A DNA stretch of 64,000 nt from Glycomyces buryatensis. Its GTDB lineage: Bacteria; Actinomycetota; Actinomycetes; Mycobacteriales; Micromonosporaceae. The notes under the pieces were generated by a model. The model had not been told where the DNA came from. It did no database searches and worked only from the letters and a program-made list of their open reading frames with translations. Position 1 is the stretch's first letter, and every line of letters begins with the position of its first letter. Positions 1 through 7,682 of this stretch are shown piece after piece. The DNA lies in the NCBI RefSeq assembly GCF_004912275.1, contig NZ_STGY01000067.1, positions 183,401 through 247,400 on the forward strand. The letters run 5' to 3'. Both the position numbers and the translations under genes were made by a program.

Positions 1-926
1 GCTAATGCCTTGGGGTTCCCGGCGCCGTTGAGGTTCTGCCAGACGCGGCGGGTGGACCTGGAGTGGTTGAGCGTCGTGAAGTGCAGGCCCGGCGCGCCCT
101 CGGCCAGCAGGCGCCGGCCCATGTCGGTGGCGACTTCGACTCCGATGTCGCGGATCGCGTCGCGGTCGTCCTCGACGGCGCGCAGTCGCTCGGCCAGTTC
201 GGCGGGGAAGTCCATGCCGGTGAGCACGGCGAACCGCTCGATCTGCTTGATGTTGGTGACCGGCATGATGCCCGGGACGATCGGGATGTCGCAGCCGGCG
301 GCGGCGACGGCATCGCGGAACCGCAGGTAGTCCTCGGGGTCGAAGAAGATCTGGGTGATGGCGAAGTCGGCGCCGGCGCGGCACTTCTCCACGAAGTGGC
401 GCACCCCGGCCTCCCAGTCGACGTCCCGGGGGTGGCCTTCGGGGAAGGCCGCGACTCCGACGCTGAAGTCGCCGGAGGACTTGATGAGTTCGACCAGGTC
501 GCGGGCCTGCTTGAGGCCGTCAGGGTGTTCGATCCACTCGGCCCTGGGGTCGCCCGGCGGGTCGCCGCGCAGGGCGAGGATATTGCGGACGCCGACGTTG
601 GCGAAGTGGCCGATGAGATTGCGCAGTTCGGCGACGGAGTGGTCGACGGCGGTGCAGTGCGCCATCGTGAGCAGCGTCGTGTCGGAGATGATCCGGTCGG
701 TGGTCTCGACGGTCTTTCCCCTGGTCCGGCCGCCGGCGCCGTAGGTGACGGACACGTAGTCGGCCCCGAGTCCCTCCAGCGCGCGGACCGTGCGCCACAG
801 CGTCTCCTCACCCTTCTCGGTACGAGGCGGGAACATCTCGAAGGAGAACCTCGGGGTGCCGGAACGAAGCAGGTCGCCGATCTTGGCGGCCTGCGTCGGC
901 ATCACTGAGGCGACTCCTAGAGTCAT
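1..926 (-). CDS. metF: 5,10-methylenetetrahydrofolate reductase, 3' end cut by window edge
   Basis: Reduces 5,10-methylene-THF to 5-methyl-THF with FAD and NAD(P)H, supplying the methyl group for methionine synthesis in the cytoplasm. The frame is open from the ATG at 926 to base 1 (308 codons), close to the usual family length of about 300, so only a few residues are missing. The N-terminus carries the FEMFPPRTEKGEE segment typical of MetF, followed by VSVTYGAGG, LALRGDPP, QIFFD and PGIMPV, the TIM-barrel signatures. AGGAG lies 9 nt before the ATG; an internal ATG at 902 is less well placed. It is divergent from the polyprenyl synthase gene, a pairing common in Actinobacteria. Confidence 0.95.
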   Translation of the reverse strand, partial: MTLGVASVMPTQAAKIGDLLRSGTPRFSFEMFPPRTEKGEETLWRTVRALEGLGADYVSVTYGAGGRTRGKTVETTDRIISDTTLLTMAHCTAVDHSVAELRNLIGHFANVGVRNILALRGDPPGDPRAEWIEHPDGLKQARDLVELIKSSGDFSVGVAAFPEGHPRDVDWEAGVRHFVEKCRAGADFAITQIFFDPEDYLRFRDAVAAAGCDIPIVPGIMPVTNIKQIERFAVLTGMDFPAELAERLRAVEDDRDAIRDIGVEVATDMGRRLLAEGAPGLHFTTLNHSRSTRRVWQNLNGAGNPKAL

Positions 927-1074
927 ACGCGTTTACTCCTGTTCATGGCGAGCTGTCGGACACGGCGAGTTCTTGGAGTTTCCGAGCGGCGGGGCGCGTA
1001 ATGAGGCGGGCCGCGCACCAACCGTAACCGCTGGGAAACACGTGTTCTGACCTGCACTCGTGACCACCCAATAG

Positions 1075-1102
1075 TTGAGACGGACAGTTGTTCGCCTAGG
1101 GT
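1075..1102 (+). promoter_or_regulatory. leaderless promoter of the polyprenyl synthase gene
   Basis: TTGAGA at 1075-1080 and TAGGGT at 1097-1102 are separated by 16 nt. The -10 box ends 6 nt before the GTG at 1109, so transcription should begin at or near the start codon. A perfect 10-bp palindrome AACACGTGTT at 1037-1046 lies just upstream and could bind a regulator. Inferred from spacing only. Confidence 0.6.
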
Positions 1103-1108
1103 CGGGGC

Positions 1109-2161
1109 GTGGAGCTCAAAGACCGCATTGACGCAGCCCTGACCGACTTTCTGGATCGGCAGGCCGCCGTCATCTGCGGCATCGACGACAATCTCGGCGC
1201 GTACGCCGACGCGGTGCGCGACTTCGTGCTCGGCGGCGGCAAGCGCATCCGCCCCACGTTCGCGTACTGGGGCGCGCGCGGCGCCGGCCTGAACGACTCG
1301 GACGAGCTCGTCGCCTGCGTCTCCTCACTTGAGCTGCTTCAGGCTTCGGCACTGATGCACGACGACCTGATCGACGGTTCGGACACCCGGCGCGGGGCCC
1401 CCTCGATCCACCGGCGCTTCGCGACGCTCCACTCCAGCGAGGGCTGGTCGGGCCGCCCCGACGAGTTCGGGACGGCGGCCGCGATCCTGCTGGGCGACCT
1501 GTGCTTGGCGTGGTCGGACGAGCTGCTGTGCTCTGCCGGAATGCCGTTCGCCTCGGTGGCCGCCGCGCGCCGCGACTTCGACCTCATGCGCACCGAGGTG
1601 AGCGCCGGGCAGTACCTGGACGTGCTCTCCGAGGTGCGCCGCGACGTCTCCGAGGACACGGCCGCGAAGGTCGCCCGCTACAAGTCGGCGAAGTACACGA
1701 TCGAGCGCCCGCTGCTGCTCGGCGCCTCACTGGCGGGGGCGGTCGGAGTCGTGCGGGAGCACTATTCGGCGATCGGCCTGCCGCTGGGCGAGGCGTTCCA
1801 GCTGCGCGACGACGTCCTCGGCGTCTTCGGCGACCCGGCGCAGACCGGGAAGCCCGCCGGCGACGATCTGCGCGAAGGCAAGCACACGTTCCTCGTGGCG
1901 AGGGCCTGGGCCGCCGCCGACGAGGCGCAGCGCGCGGCGCTGGACGCCGGGCTCGGCGATCCGGACCTGGACCGGTCCGGAGTCGAGCGCCTGCGAGCGA
2001 TCCTCATGGACACCGGCGCGCTGGCCGATACCGAGCAGCGGATCGAAGCCCTTGCCTCCCAAGCGGAGGCCGCCTTGGAGGCCTCGCGGCCCGACGTGGA
2101 GCCCGAGGCGCTGCACGTCTTCGCCGATCTGCTGGTCAGCGCCGTCAAGCGCGACTTCTAG
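1109..2161 (+). CDS. polyprenyl (geranylgeranyl/farnesyl-type) diphosphate synthase
   Basis: All-trans isoprenyl diphosphate synthase that condenses isopentenyl diphosphate with an allylic primer. The 350-residue protein has GGGKRIRP near residue 43, the first aspartate-rich motif MHDDLIDGSDTRRG near residue 90, and the second region LRDDVLGVFGD followed by TGKPAGDDLREGKHT near residue 235-260. Length and motif order fit IdsA-like short-chain synthases of Actinobacteria; product chain length cannot be read from sequence. GTG start because the promoter -10 box is only 6 nt upstream and no ribosome binding site is present. Divergent from metF. Confidence 0.93.
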   Translation: MELKDRIDAALTDFLDRQAAVICGIDDNLGAYADAVRDFVLGGGKRIRPTFAYWGARGAGLNDSDELVACVSSLELLQASALMHDDLIDGSDTRRGAPSIHRRFATLHSSEGWSGRPDEFGTAAAILLGDLCLAWSDELLCSAGMPFASVAAARRDFDLMRTEVSAGQYLDVLSEVRRDVSEDTAAKVARYKSAKYTIERPLLLGASLAGAVGVVREHYSAIGLPLGEAFQLRDDVLGVFGDPAQTGKPAGDDLREGKHTFLVARAWAAADEAQRAALDAGLGDPDLDRSGVERLRAILMDTGALADTEQRIEALASQAEAALEASRPDVEPEALHVFADLLVSAVKRDF

Positions 2162-2182
2162 GGGTGTTTAAGAACCCTCTAG
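2158..2182. terminator. CTAG-flanked hairpin overlapping the stop codon
   Basis: CTAGGGG at 2158-2164 pairs with CCCTCTAG at 2175-2182 across a TTTAA-containing loop, with one G-T wobble. The stem includes the TAG stop of the polyprenyl synthase. There is no T-run after it. A very similar hairpin lies at 5172-5196. Confidence 0.5.
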
Positions 2183-2306
2183 GACCCGAGCGGGCCTGAG
2201 TCGGTGCCGGCCGGACTCTAGGCGTTCGGGCCAGTGCGACTCAGCCGAACGTCCGATTTCCACCCCGCTCGAGTGACACAGCGGTTACCCCCGGTCGATT
2301 CGCTCG

Positions 2307-3032
2307 TTGGTACGAGTGAGAGACACGAATCGAACGGTGGGGTTTATTGCTGTGGGACTCTTCGGCGCCATCGGGCGCGAGACCAGGGGCGCGCTGCGCT
2401 CGCTCAGTTACGATTTGCACCAGTCGAAACGGTTCCGCCGGATCGGCGTCATGGCGGTCGCGACCGTCGCCGGCGGCGTTATAGCCACCGGAGCGCTCAT
2501 GCGTGGACCAGTGCCCGAAATGATGGGCATGGGGAGCGACGAGGACGGCTCCGGCATCACCGATAACTGGTTCGGAGCCGGCTCGGACACCACCGGCCAG
2601 GACGCCGAATCCAATTCAGAGTCCGCCGGAGACCAGGCGGCACCGGATGAGCTGGGCCCGAACGACGACCCGGGCGAGTCGTCCGCGAGTCGCAAGGTCG
2701 GCTCCCCGCCCAAATCGCCCACGGGCACGCCGGGACTGAATCCGGTCGGCGACCCGACGTCGAGCGCTCCCGGCGAGGAGGAGAGCGACTCGGCCCCGCC
2801 CACCTCGCCGGGGCCCGACCCGTCGTCCCCCGGCGAGGACCCGACGACGGACGAGCCGACCAGCGACGAGCCCACGAGCGGGGTGCCTTCGGAGGACCCG
2901 ACCTCATCAGAGCCGCCGGCCGACCAGCCGACCTCGGAGGGGCCCACGTCGAGCCAGGACCCCACCGACGAGCCGGAGCTGGGCAAGTCGTCCTCGAGGG
3001 CCCCCGAACCGCAGAAGGCGCCGGCCTCATAG
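2307..3032 (+). CDS. membrane-anchored protein with Pro/Ser/Thr/Asp-rich extracellular tail
   Basis: No family recognised. About 241 residues: a basic N-terminal stretch, one membrane segment (IGVMAVATVAGGVIATGAL, about residues 46-65), then roughly 170 residues of low-complexity acidic sequence with repeated DEPTS, EDPTS and PTSEGPTS units. This looks like a cell-wall-spanning stalk or linker with no folded domain. The start is uncertain: TTG at 2307, GTG at 2316, 2337 or 2352 are all in frame, the last preceded by GGTGGGG. Its stop overlaps the convergent PrsW gene by 6 bp. Confidence 0.6.
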   Translation: MVRVRDTNRTVGFIAVGLFGAIGRETRGALRSLSYDLHQSKRFRRIGVMAVATVAGGVIATGALMRGPVPEMMGMGSDEDGSGITDNWFGAGSDTTGQDAESNSESAGDQAAPDELGPNDDPGESSASRKVGSPPKSPTGTPGLNPVGDPTSSAPGEEESDSAPPTSPGPDPSSPGEDPTTDEPTSDEPTSGVPSEDPTSSEPPADQPTSEGPTSSQDPTDEPELGKSSSRAPEPQKAPAS

Positions 3033-4328
3033 GCCCTCTGGGGCCAAGCGATTCGCGCGGTCGGGCGGGCCGCCGGTTAGGCGGCGGTTCGGCTGGTTCC
3101 TTAAGACGCCGGTGGCGGCCGGTAAGCGCAACTTCGTGGCGCCGACGGAGGACTGCTCGGTCTCGACCTGTGCCAGCTCGGCGCGGATCGCGGCGATATT
3201 GCGCTTTACCGCCGCGACGTCGAGGGGGTCCTCGTCGTCATCGTCGCCGCGACGCTGGTCGCGGGCGACGAGCGCCGCGAGCTTCACCAGCTCCCGCTGC
3301 AACTGTCCGGTCAGGTGCGCGGCGCGCTTGCCCCACCGACTCGCGGCGGCATTGCGGGCCCGCTTGCGGCTCCGCAGCGTCCGCATCGACGTCAGGTCGT
3401 CGGTGGTGATGACCTCCTCGTCCTGGTCGGACATGGTGGTGACGAACCAGTTCCACTCGGCGCGCGCGGCCAGGTGGTAGAGCACGAAGAACAGCGCCAG
3501 GATGATCAGGCCCTTGCCGTACATCAGCGGGATCGACACCAGCGGGCTGAGCTCCGGCGGAAAAGGCAGGTTCCACAACGCGTGCATGGCCATCGCCAGC
3601 ACGAACAGGCCTGCCGCGACGCTGAGCCGGTTCCGCATGGAACGGCGGCTCTGCGTCACCAGGTAGGCGATGCCGAGCCCGGCCGTCCCCGTGTACAGCG
3701 GGTGGGACCACGGCCCGGCGACCAGGACGCGGCTGAAGGTCACGCTCAGCGACCCGACCAGGCTGGAGTTCGGATTGAGGACGGCGAAGTTGATCGCGTA
3801 CGTCAGGTTCTCGACCACCTGGAAGCCGAGGCCCACCAGGGCACCGTAGATGAGGCCGTCGATGGGGCGGTCGAAGTGCTCGCGGACGATGAGCACGAGC
3901 AGGACCACCCCGAGGGCCTTGAGCCACTCCTCGTTCAGCGGCCCGGCGATGGCCGGACCCCAGGTGCGGGCCCATTCGGCGTCGTGGAGTTCCGCGAGGA
4001 CGACCAGCGCCGAGTCGTTGGCGGTCATCGCGAACGCGACGGCTGCCAGTCCGCCCCAGCACATGGCGGCGGCGCGGACAGTGACCGGTTCGCGCTCGAA
4101 CAGGTCGAGGCGGGCGAGGATGGTCAGGAAGATGATGGCGAGGATGCCATTGATGGCGACCGAGGCCCACAGGGCGCTGGCGATATCGGCGTAGTCGGGG
4201 GACAGCACGCGGCCGAGTCCGATGAGTCCGTAGACGAGGCAGGCGCAGTAGAGCCAGTAGGCGGGTCGCCTGACGCGGATGAAGGCGCCCTGGCTCTCGA
4301 CCACGAGTCGTTCGGTTGGGACGCTCAC
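3027..4328 (-). CDS. PrsW-family intramembrane metalloprotease
   Basis: Polytopic membrane protein of 433 residues in the PrsW/CPBP-related glutamic-type protease group; in Bacillus PrsW clips an anti-sigma factor. Visible signature motifs are NEEWLKALG (EExxK-like) near residue 133, GLGFQVVEN near 164, HPLYT near 211 and HALWN near 251, spread over about eight to nine hydrophobic segments in the first 290 residues. The last 140 residues are charged and probably cytosolic. The upstream gene ends inside this gene's start (ATGA overlap), so the two are co-translated. Substrate unknown; the ECF-like sigma system at 18.5 kb is one candidate, but nothing links them directly. Confidence 0.88.
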   Translation of the reverse strand: MSVPTERLVVESQGAFIRVRRPAYWLYCACLVYGLIGLGRVLSPDYADIASALWASVAINGILAIIFLTILARLDLFEREPVTVRAAAMCWGGLAAVAFAMTANDSALVVLAELHDAEWARTWGPAIAGPLNEEWLKALGVVLLVLIVREHFDRPIDGLIYGALVGLGFQVVENLTYAINFAVLNPNSSLVGSLSVTFSRVLVAGPWSHPLYTGTAGLGIAYLVTQSRRSMRNRLSVAAGLFVLAMAMHALWNLPFPPELSPLVSIPLMYGKGLIILALFFVLYHLAARAEWNWFVTTMSDQDEEVITTDDLTSMRTLRSRKRARNAAASRWGKRAAHLTGQLQRELVKLAALVARDQRRGDDDDEDPLDVAAVKRNIAAIRAELAQVETEQSSVGATKLRLPAATGVLRNQPNRRLTGGPPDRANRLAPEGL

Positions 4329-4918
4329 TCGCCCTCCAACTTGAAACTCGCGACGAAGTCGTCGGCGCCCGCCGTGGCGGCCTTCAACTTGTCGGACGGG
4401 GCCAGCACGATCAGGCTCGCGGCGGCCCCCTTGCCGTTGCCGACCACCACTATCGAACCGGCGCTGTCGCGCCCGTACAGGTCGGCCCGGTAGCCCTCGA
4501 GGCCGGACTCCTCGTTCTCGTATTCGCGGACGTTCGTGGCGGCGAGCCCGACCTGGCTCGAGGTGAGGCGGTCGGAGCGCCGGTCGAGCAGCGTCCGCAG
4601 GCTGTCGACATTCGCGTCGACTTCGACGGTGGCGCTGGTGCGACCGTTCGAGAGGGCGCGCTGCTGCGCGGAGAGCCCGACCCCGGTGGTCCAGCCTTCG
4701 CCGGGAACGTGGAACTCGAGGCTGGCGCTGTCCACCGGGAACGACTGGAGCGAGATCGCCTCATCGGGATCGAGCGCCTGGGTGGTGGAGCCGATGAGTC
4801 GTTCGGTTCCGGCCCAGATCGCCATGGGCAGCAGGATCGCGACGGCGGCGAGAACTGCCTGCCACATGCGGCCCTGTTCCAGTCCCGAGCGATTGAGCCG
4901 TATGGTGACCTCGCCCAA
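4325..4918 (-). CDS. single-pass membrane protein of unknown function, coupled to PrsW
   Basis: 197 residues, no family recognised. A short cytosolic head is followed by one membrane segment (about residues 19-37) and an extracytoplasmic domain with mixed alpha/beta character and no cysteines. The TTG start at 4918 gives the longest frame; an internal ATG immediately before the membrane segment is an alternative. It overlaps the PrsW start by 4 nt, so it could be a partner or substrate-presenting subunit of the protease. That role is inference from coupling only. Confidence 0.6.
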   Translation of the reverse strand: MGEVTIRLNRSGLEQGRMWQAVLAAVAILLPMAIWAGTERLIGSTTQALDPDEAISLQSFPVDSASLEFHVPGEGWTTGVGLSAQQRALSNGRTSATVEVDANVDSLRTLLDRRSDRLTSSQVGLAATNVREYENEESGLEGYRADLYGRDSAGSIVVVGNGKGAAASLIVLAPSDKLKAATAGADDFVASFKLEGE

Positions 4919-5110
4919 GTCCCCTCCCCGAGCCTCGACGCGCGAGACGCGGAACCAGTTGCGGCCCCGCGCTTGTGTCCCAAGGTTACGGGGAGAAATC
5001 CAACCTGCGAGGCGGCTTTACCCGATCTCCCCGGCAGCCGCGGCTCGGCACCTCCGGGAACCGGAGCAATGCGGCATTGGCGGAAACCGGAACCAGGGAC
5101 TTTGACGGGC

Positions 5111-5160
5111 ACCGGAACGGGGCGGCGCCCCGACGTTGCGGGTGCCGCCCCGTTTCCGGT
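5111..5160. terminator. strong GC hairpin between ilvE and the PrsW operon
   Basis: ACCGGAACGGGGCGGC at 5111-5126 pairs with GCCGCCCCGTTTCCGGT at 5144-5160 with one bulged T. It lies downstream of ilvE (minus strand). No T-tract follows, as is usual for actinobacterial terminators. Confidence 0.65.
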
Positions 5161-5171
5161 CGCGTGCCTGG

Positions 5172-5196
5172 CTAGGGGTTCTTAATCACCCCCTAG
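5172..5196. terminator. CTAGGGG/CCCCTAG hairpin after ilvE
   Basis: Perfect 7-bp stem CTAGGGG (5172-5178) with CCCCTAG (5190-5196) around an AT-rich loop containing TTAA, 11 nt past the ilvE stop. It is nearly the reverse complement of the hairpin at 2158-2182. Confidence 0.5.
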
Positions 5197-5206
5197 GGCC
5201 TGGACG

Positions 5207-6304
5207 CTAGGCGATTCGCATCGTCCAGTTGTGGGTGTCCTCGGCCCTGCCGTGCTGGATGTCGAGGATGGTCTGGCGCAGCTGCATCGTGAACTTGCCG
5301 GCCTCGCCGCCGTTGACCTGGAACTCGCCCGAGCGGCCCTTGACGGTGCCGACCGGAGTGATGACCGCGGCGGTGCCGCAGGCGAACGCCTCCGTCAACG
5401 CGCCCGACTCGGCGTCCTCGCGCCAGCGGGTCATCGAGTAGTCGGTCTCGCGGACCTCCCAGCCGGCCTCGGTCGCGAGCGTGAAGATCGCGTCGCGGGT
5501 GATGCCGGGAAGGATGGTGCCGAGCTTCGGCGTGTACAGGACCTGGTCGTTCTCGTAGGCGAAGAACAGGTTCATGCCGCCGAGCTCGTCGACGTACTCG
5601 TAGTTGACCGCGTCCAGGAACACCACCTGGTCGCAGCCGTTCTCCATCGCCTCGGACTGGGGCAGCAGGCTGGCGGCGTAGTTGCCTCCGCACTTGGCCG
5701 CGCCAGTCCCGCCCGGTCCGGCCCGGTTGTACTCATCGGAGACCCACAGCGTCAACGGCTTGGGGCCGTGCTTGAAGTAGGCCCCGGCGGGCGAGGCGAT
5801 GACCAGGTACCGGTATTCCTTGGCCGGCCGCACTCCGAGGAACTGCTCGGAGGCGAACATGAACGGCCGCAGGTACAGACTGGTCTCGTCCTCGCCGGGC
5901 ACCCAGCCGCCGTCGACGGCCAGGAGTTCGCGGATGGACTCGATGAACCAGGGTTCGGGAAGCTTCGGCATCGCCATGCGCTCGGCCGACAGGTTCAACC
6001 GGCGCGCGTTGGCCTCGGGCCGGAACAAGCCGATGCCGCCGTCCGGGTAGCGGTAGGCCTTGAGCCCCTCGAAGATCTCCTGCGCGTAGTGCAGCACCGC
6101 CGCGGCCGGGGACATCGTGATCGGGCCGTAGGGCTGGATGCTGGCGTCGTGCCAGCCCTGGCCCTCGGTGTAGGACATCGTGAACATGTGGTCGGTGAAC
6201 AGGGTCCCGAAGCTGGGTGCGGCGACGAGGCGCTCGCGCTCAGCGGTCGGAGTCGGATTCGGGTGCGGTTCGCGCCGCAGATCGGGAAGACCTTCGCTGG
6301 TCAT
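5207..6304 (-). CDS. ilvE: branched-chain amino acid aminotransferase
   Basis: PLP-dependent class IV aminotransferase interconverting Leu, Ile and Val with their 2-oxo acids. 365 residues, normal length. The PLP lysine is K204 in GTGAAKCGGNYAAS; EIFEGLKAYR near residue 76 and the DELGGMNLFF segment line the substrate pocket. A GAAGGA ribosome site precedes the ATG by 8 nt. It is the last gene of a leucine-related cluster with leuB upstream, but a terminator hairpin separates them, so it probably has its own promoter. Confidence 0.95.
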   Translation of the reverse strand: MTSEGLPDLRREPHPNPTPTAERERLVAAPSFGTLFTDHMFTMSYTEGQGWHDASIQPYGPITMSPAAAVLHYAQEIFEGLKAYRYPDGGIGLFRPEANARRLNLSAERMAMPKLPEPWFIESIRELLAVDGGWVPGEDETSLYLRPFMFASEQFLGVRPAKEYRYLVIASPAGAYFKHGPKPLTLWVSDEYNRAGPGGTGAAKCGGNYAASLLPQSEAMENGCDQVVFLDAVNYEYVDELGGMNLFFAYENDQVLYTPKLGTILPGITRDAIFTLATEAGWEVRETDYSMTRWREDAESGALTEAFACGTAAVITPVGTVKGRSGEFQVNGGEAGKFTMQLRQTILDIQHGRAEDTHNWTMRIA

Positions 6305-6409
6305 GGAAAATTCCTTCGGTCAATGCCTTCGATAATGGTTCTTTTGCCTAACTTACCGCTCGTTCAGGTAGTCGGGCAGGTCGTGCTCGGGTCACGGACG
6401 ACACGACAA

Positions 6410-6439
6410 AGCCCGGCAAGGGGGTTCCCTCGCCGGGCT
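6410..6439 (-). terminator. rho-independent terminator of leuB
   Basis: AGCCCGGC pairs with GCCGGGCT around a 14-nt loop. On the minus strand the stem is followed by TTTGTCG, a short T-run. It lies about 20 nt beyond the leuB stop. Confidence 0.75.
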
Positions 6440-6457
6440 GAGAAGCTGTGCTTGGTT

Positions 6458-7495
6458 CTAGCTGAGCTGTCCGGCGACGTCGGCGGCTACTCGGTCGCCT
6501 ACCTCGGACGTGCGAATCGACGCTCCGGCCTCGCGCGAGCCGAGCTCACGCTCGACCGCGGCGTTCACGGCGGCGGCCGCGTCGGCGCGGCCCAGGTGGT
6601 CGAGCAGCAGCGCGGTCGAGGAGATCGCGGCGACCGGGTCGGCGATGCCCTGACCTGCGATGTCGGGGGCCGAGCCGTGGACCGGCTCGAACGTCGACGG
6701 GTGCTGGTGGTCGGGGTTGATCGAACCGGTCGCGGCCAGGCCGATCCCGCCGGTGACGGCGGCGGCGATGTCGGTGAGGATGTCGCCGAACAGGTTGTCG
6801 GTGACGATCACGTCGAAGGTGTGCGGCCGGTTCACCAGGAACATCGCGGCGGCGTCGACGTGCTGGTACTCGGTGGTCACGTCCGGGTATTCGGCGGCGA
6901 CGTCATCGAAGGTGCGCTTCCACAGGCCGCCGGCGTGGATCAGGACGTTGGTCTTGTGGACCAGCGTCAGGTGGCCGCGGCGGCGACGGGCGCGCTCGAA
7001 GGCGTCGCGGATGACCCGCTCGGTGCCGTACCGGGTGTTCAGGCTCTCCTCGGTGGCGACCTCGGCGGCCGAGTTCACGTGGAGGTTGCCGCCGGCGCCG
7101 GTGTACAGGCCCTCGGTGCCCTCTCGGACGACGACGAAGTCGATGTCGCCGGGCTTGACGTCGGCCAGCGGGGTGGCCGCGCCCGGGTAGAGGCGGCTCG
7201 GGCGCAGGTTCACGTACTGGTCGAGCTCGAAGCGGAGCTTGAGCAGCAGACCGCGCTCCAGCACGCCCGGCGGGACGGTCGGGTCGCCGATGGCGCCCAG
7301 CAGGATCGCGTCGTGTTCGTCCAGTTCTGACAGCACGCTGTCGGGGAGGATCTCCCCGTTGCGGTTGTAGCGGCGCGCGCCAAGGTCGTATTCGGTGGCC
7401 TCGTAGCCGGGAAGTGCCAGCGCCAGCACCTTCTGGGCTTCGGCGATGACCTCTTGCCCGATCCCGTCGCCGGGAATGACCGCGATCTTAGTCAT
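6458..7495 (-). CDS. leuB: 3-isopropylmalate dehydrogenase
   Basis: Oxidatively decarboxylates 3-isopropylmalate to 2-oxoisocaproate in leucine synthesis, using NAD and a divalent metal. 345 residues, the length of the short actinobacterial type. Motifs are GDGIGQEV at residue 9, the Arg-rich substrate loop with LRPSRLYPG near 97, [10 protein letters not shown] near 125, [10 protein letters not shown] near 220 (metal aspartates) and HGSAPDIAG near 273. GAGAGG sits 5 nt before the ATG. Strong hairpins bound the gene on both sides, so it seems monocistronic. Confidence 0.95.
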   Translation of the reverse strand: MTKIAVIPGDGIGQEVIAEAQKVLALALPGYEATEYDLGARRYNRNGEILPDSVLSELDEHDAILLGAIGDPTVPPGVLERGLLLKLRFELDQYVNLRPSRLYPGAATPLADVKPGDIDFVVVREGTEGLYTGAGGNLHVNSAAEVATEESLNTRYGTERVIRDAFERARRRRGHLTLVHKTNVLIHAGGLWKRTFDDVAAEYPDVTTEYQHVDAAAMFLVNRPHTFDVIVTDNLFGDILTDIAAAVTGGIGLAATGSINPDHQHPSTFEPVHGSAPDIAGQGIADPVAAISSTALLLDHLGRADAAAAVNAAVERELGSREAGASIRTSEVGDRVAADVAGQLS

Positions 7496-7576
7496 GCTGC
7501 CTCTCTGATTTCGATCCTCAGTCGCGAGAGCGAACTGGTGCGCCGCATCCGTTCAGACATTCGCAGTCGAAAACGC

Positions 7577-7623
7577 GGAATGCGGGCGGGTGCGTTCACT
7601 TTAACGCACCCGTCCCGCATTCC
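7577..7623 (-). terminator. long hairpin after serA
   Basis: GGAATGCGGG then GGGTGCGTT pairs with AACGCACCC then CCCGCATTCC, with a small internal mismatch: about 19 paired bases. On the minus strand it is followed by GCGTTTTCG. It lies between serA and leuB and most simply terminates serA. Confidence 0.7.
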
Positions 7624-7682
7624 GACAAACGACTCTCAGCAAGTGGAACCTGGAAGCAGATCTCCAGGCCGCGGAGGGACTG

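Noticed and set aside
3315-4493. Long open frames opposite to PrsW, serA, leuS and other GC-rich genes
   Set aside because: Antisense shadows typical of high-GC third positions; no ribosome sites or families.
7492-7560. 22-codon upstream frame whose TGA overlaps the leuB ATG
   Set aside because: It could have been a leucine leader, but it has only two scattered Leu codons, no ribosome site or clear -10 box and no terminator alternative before leuB.
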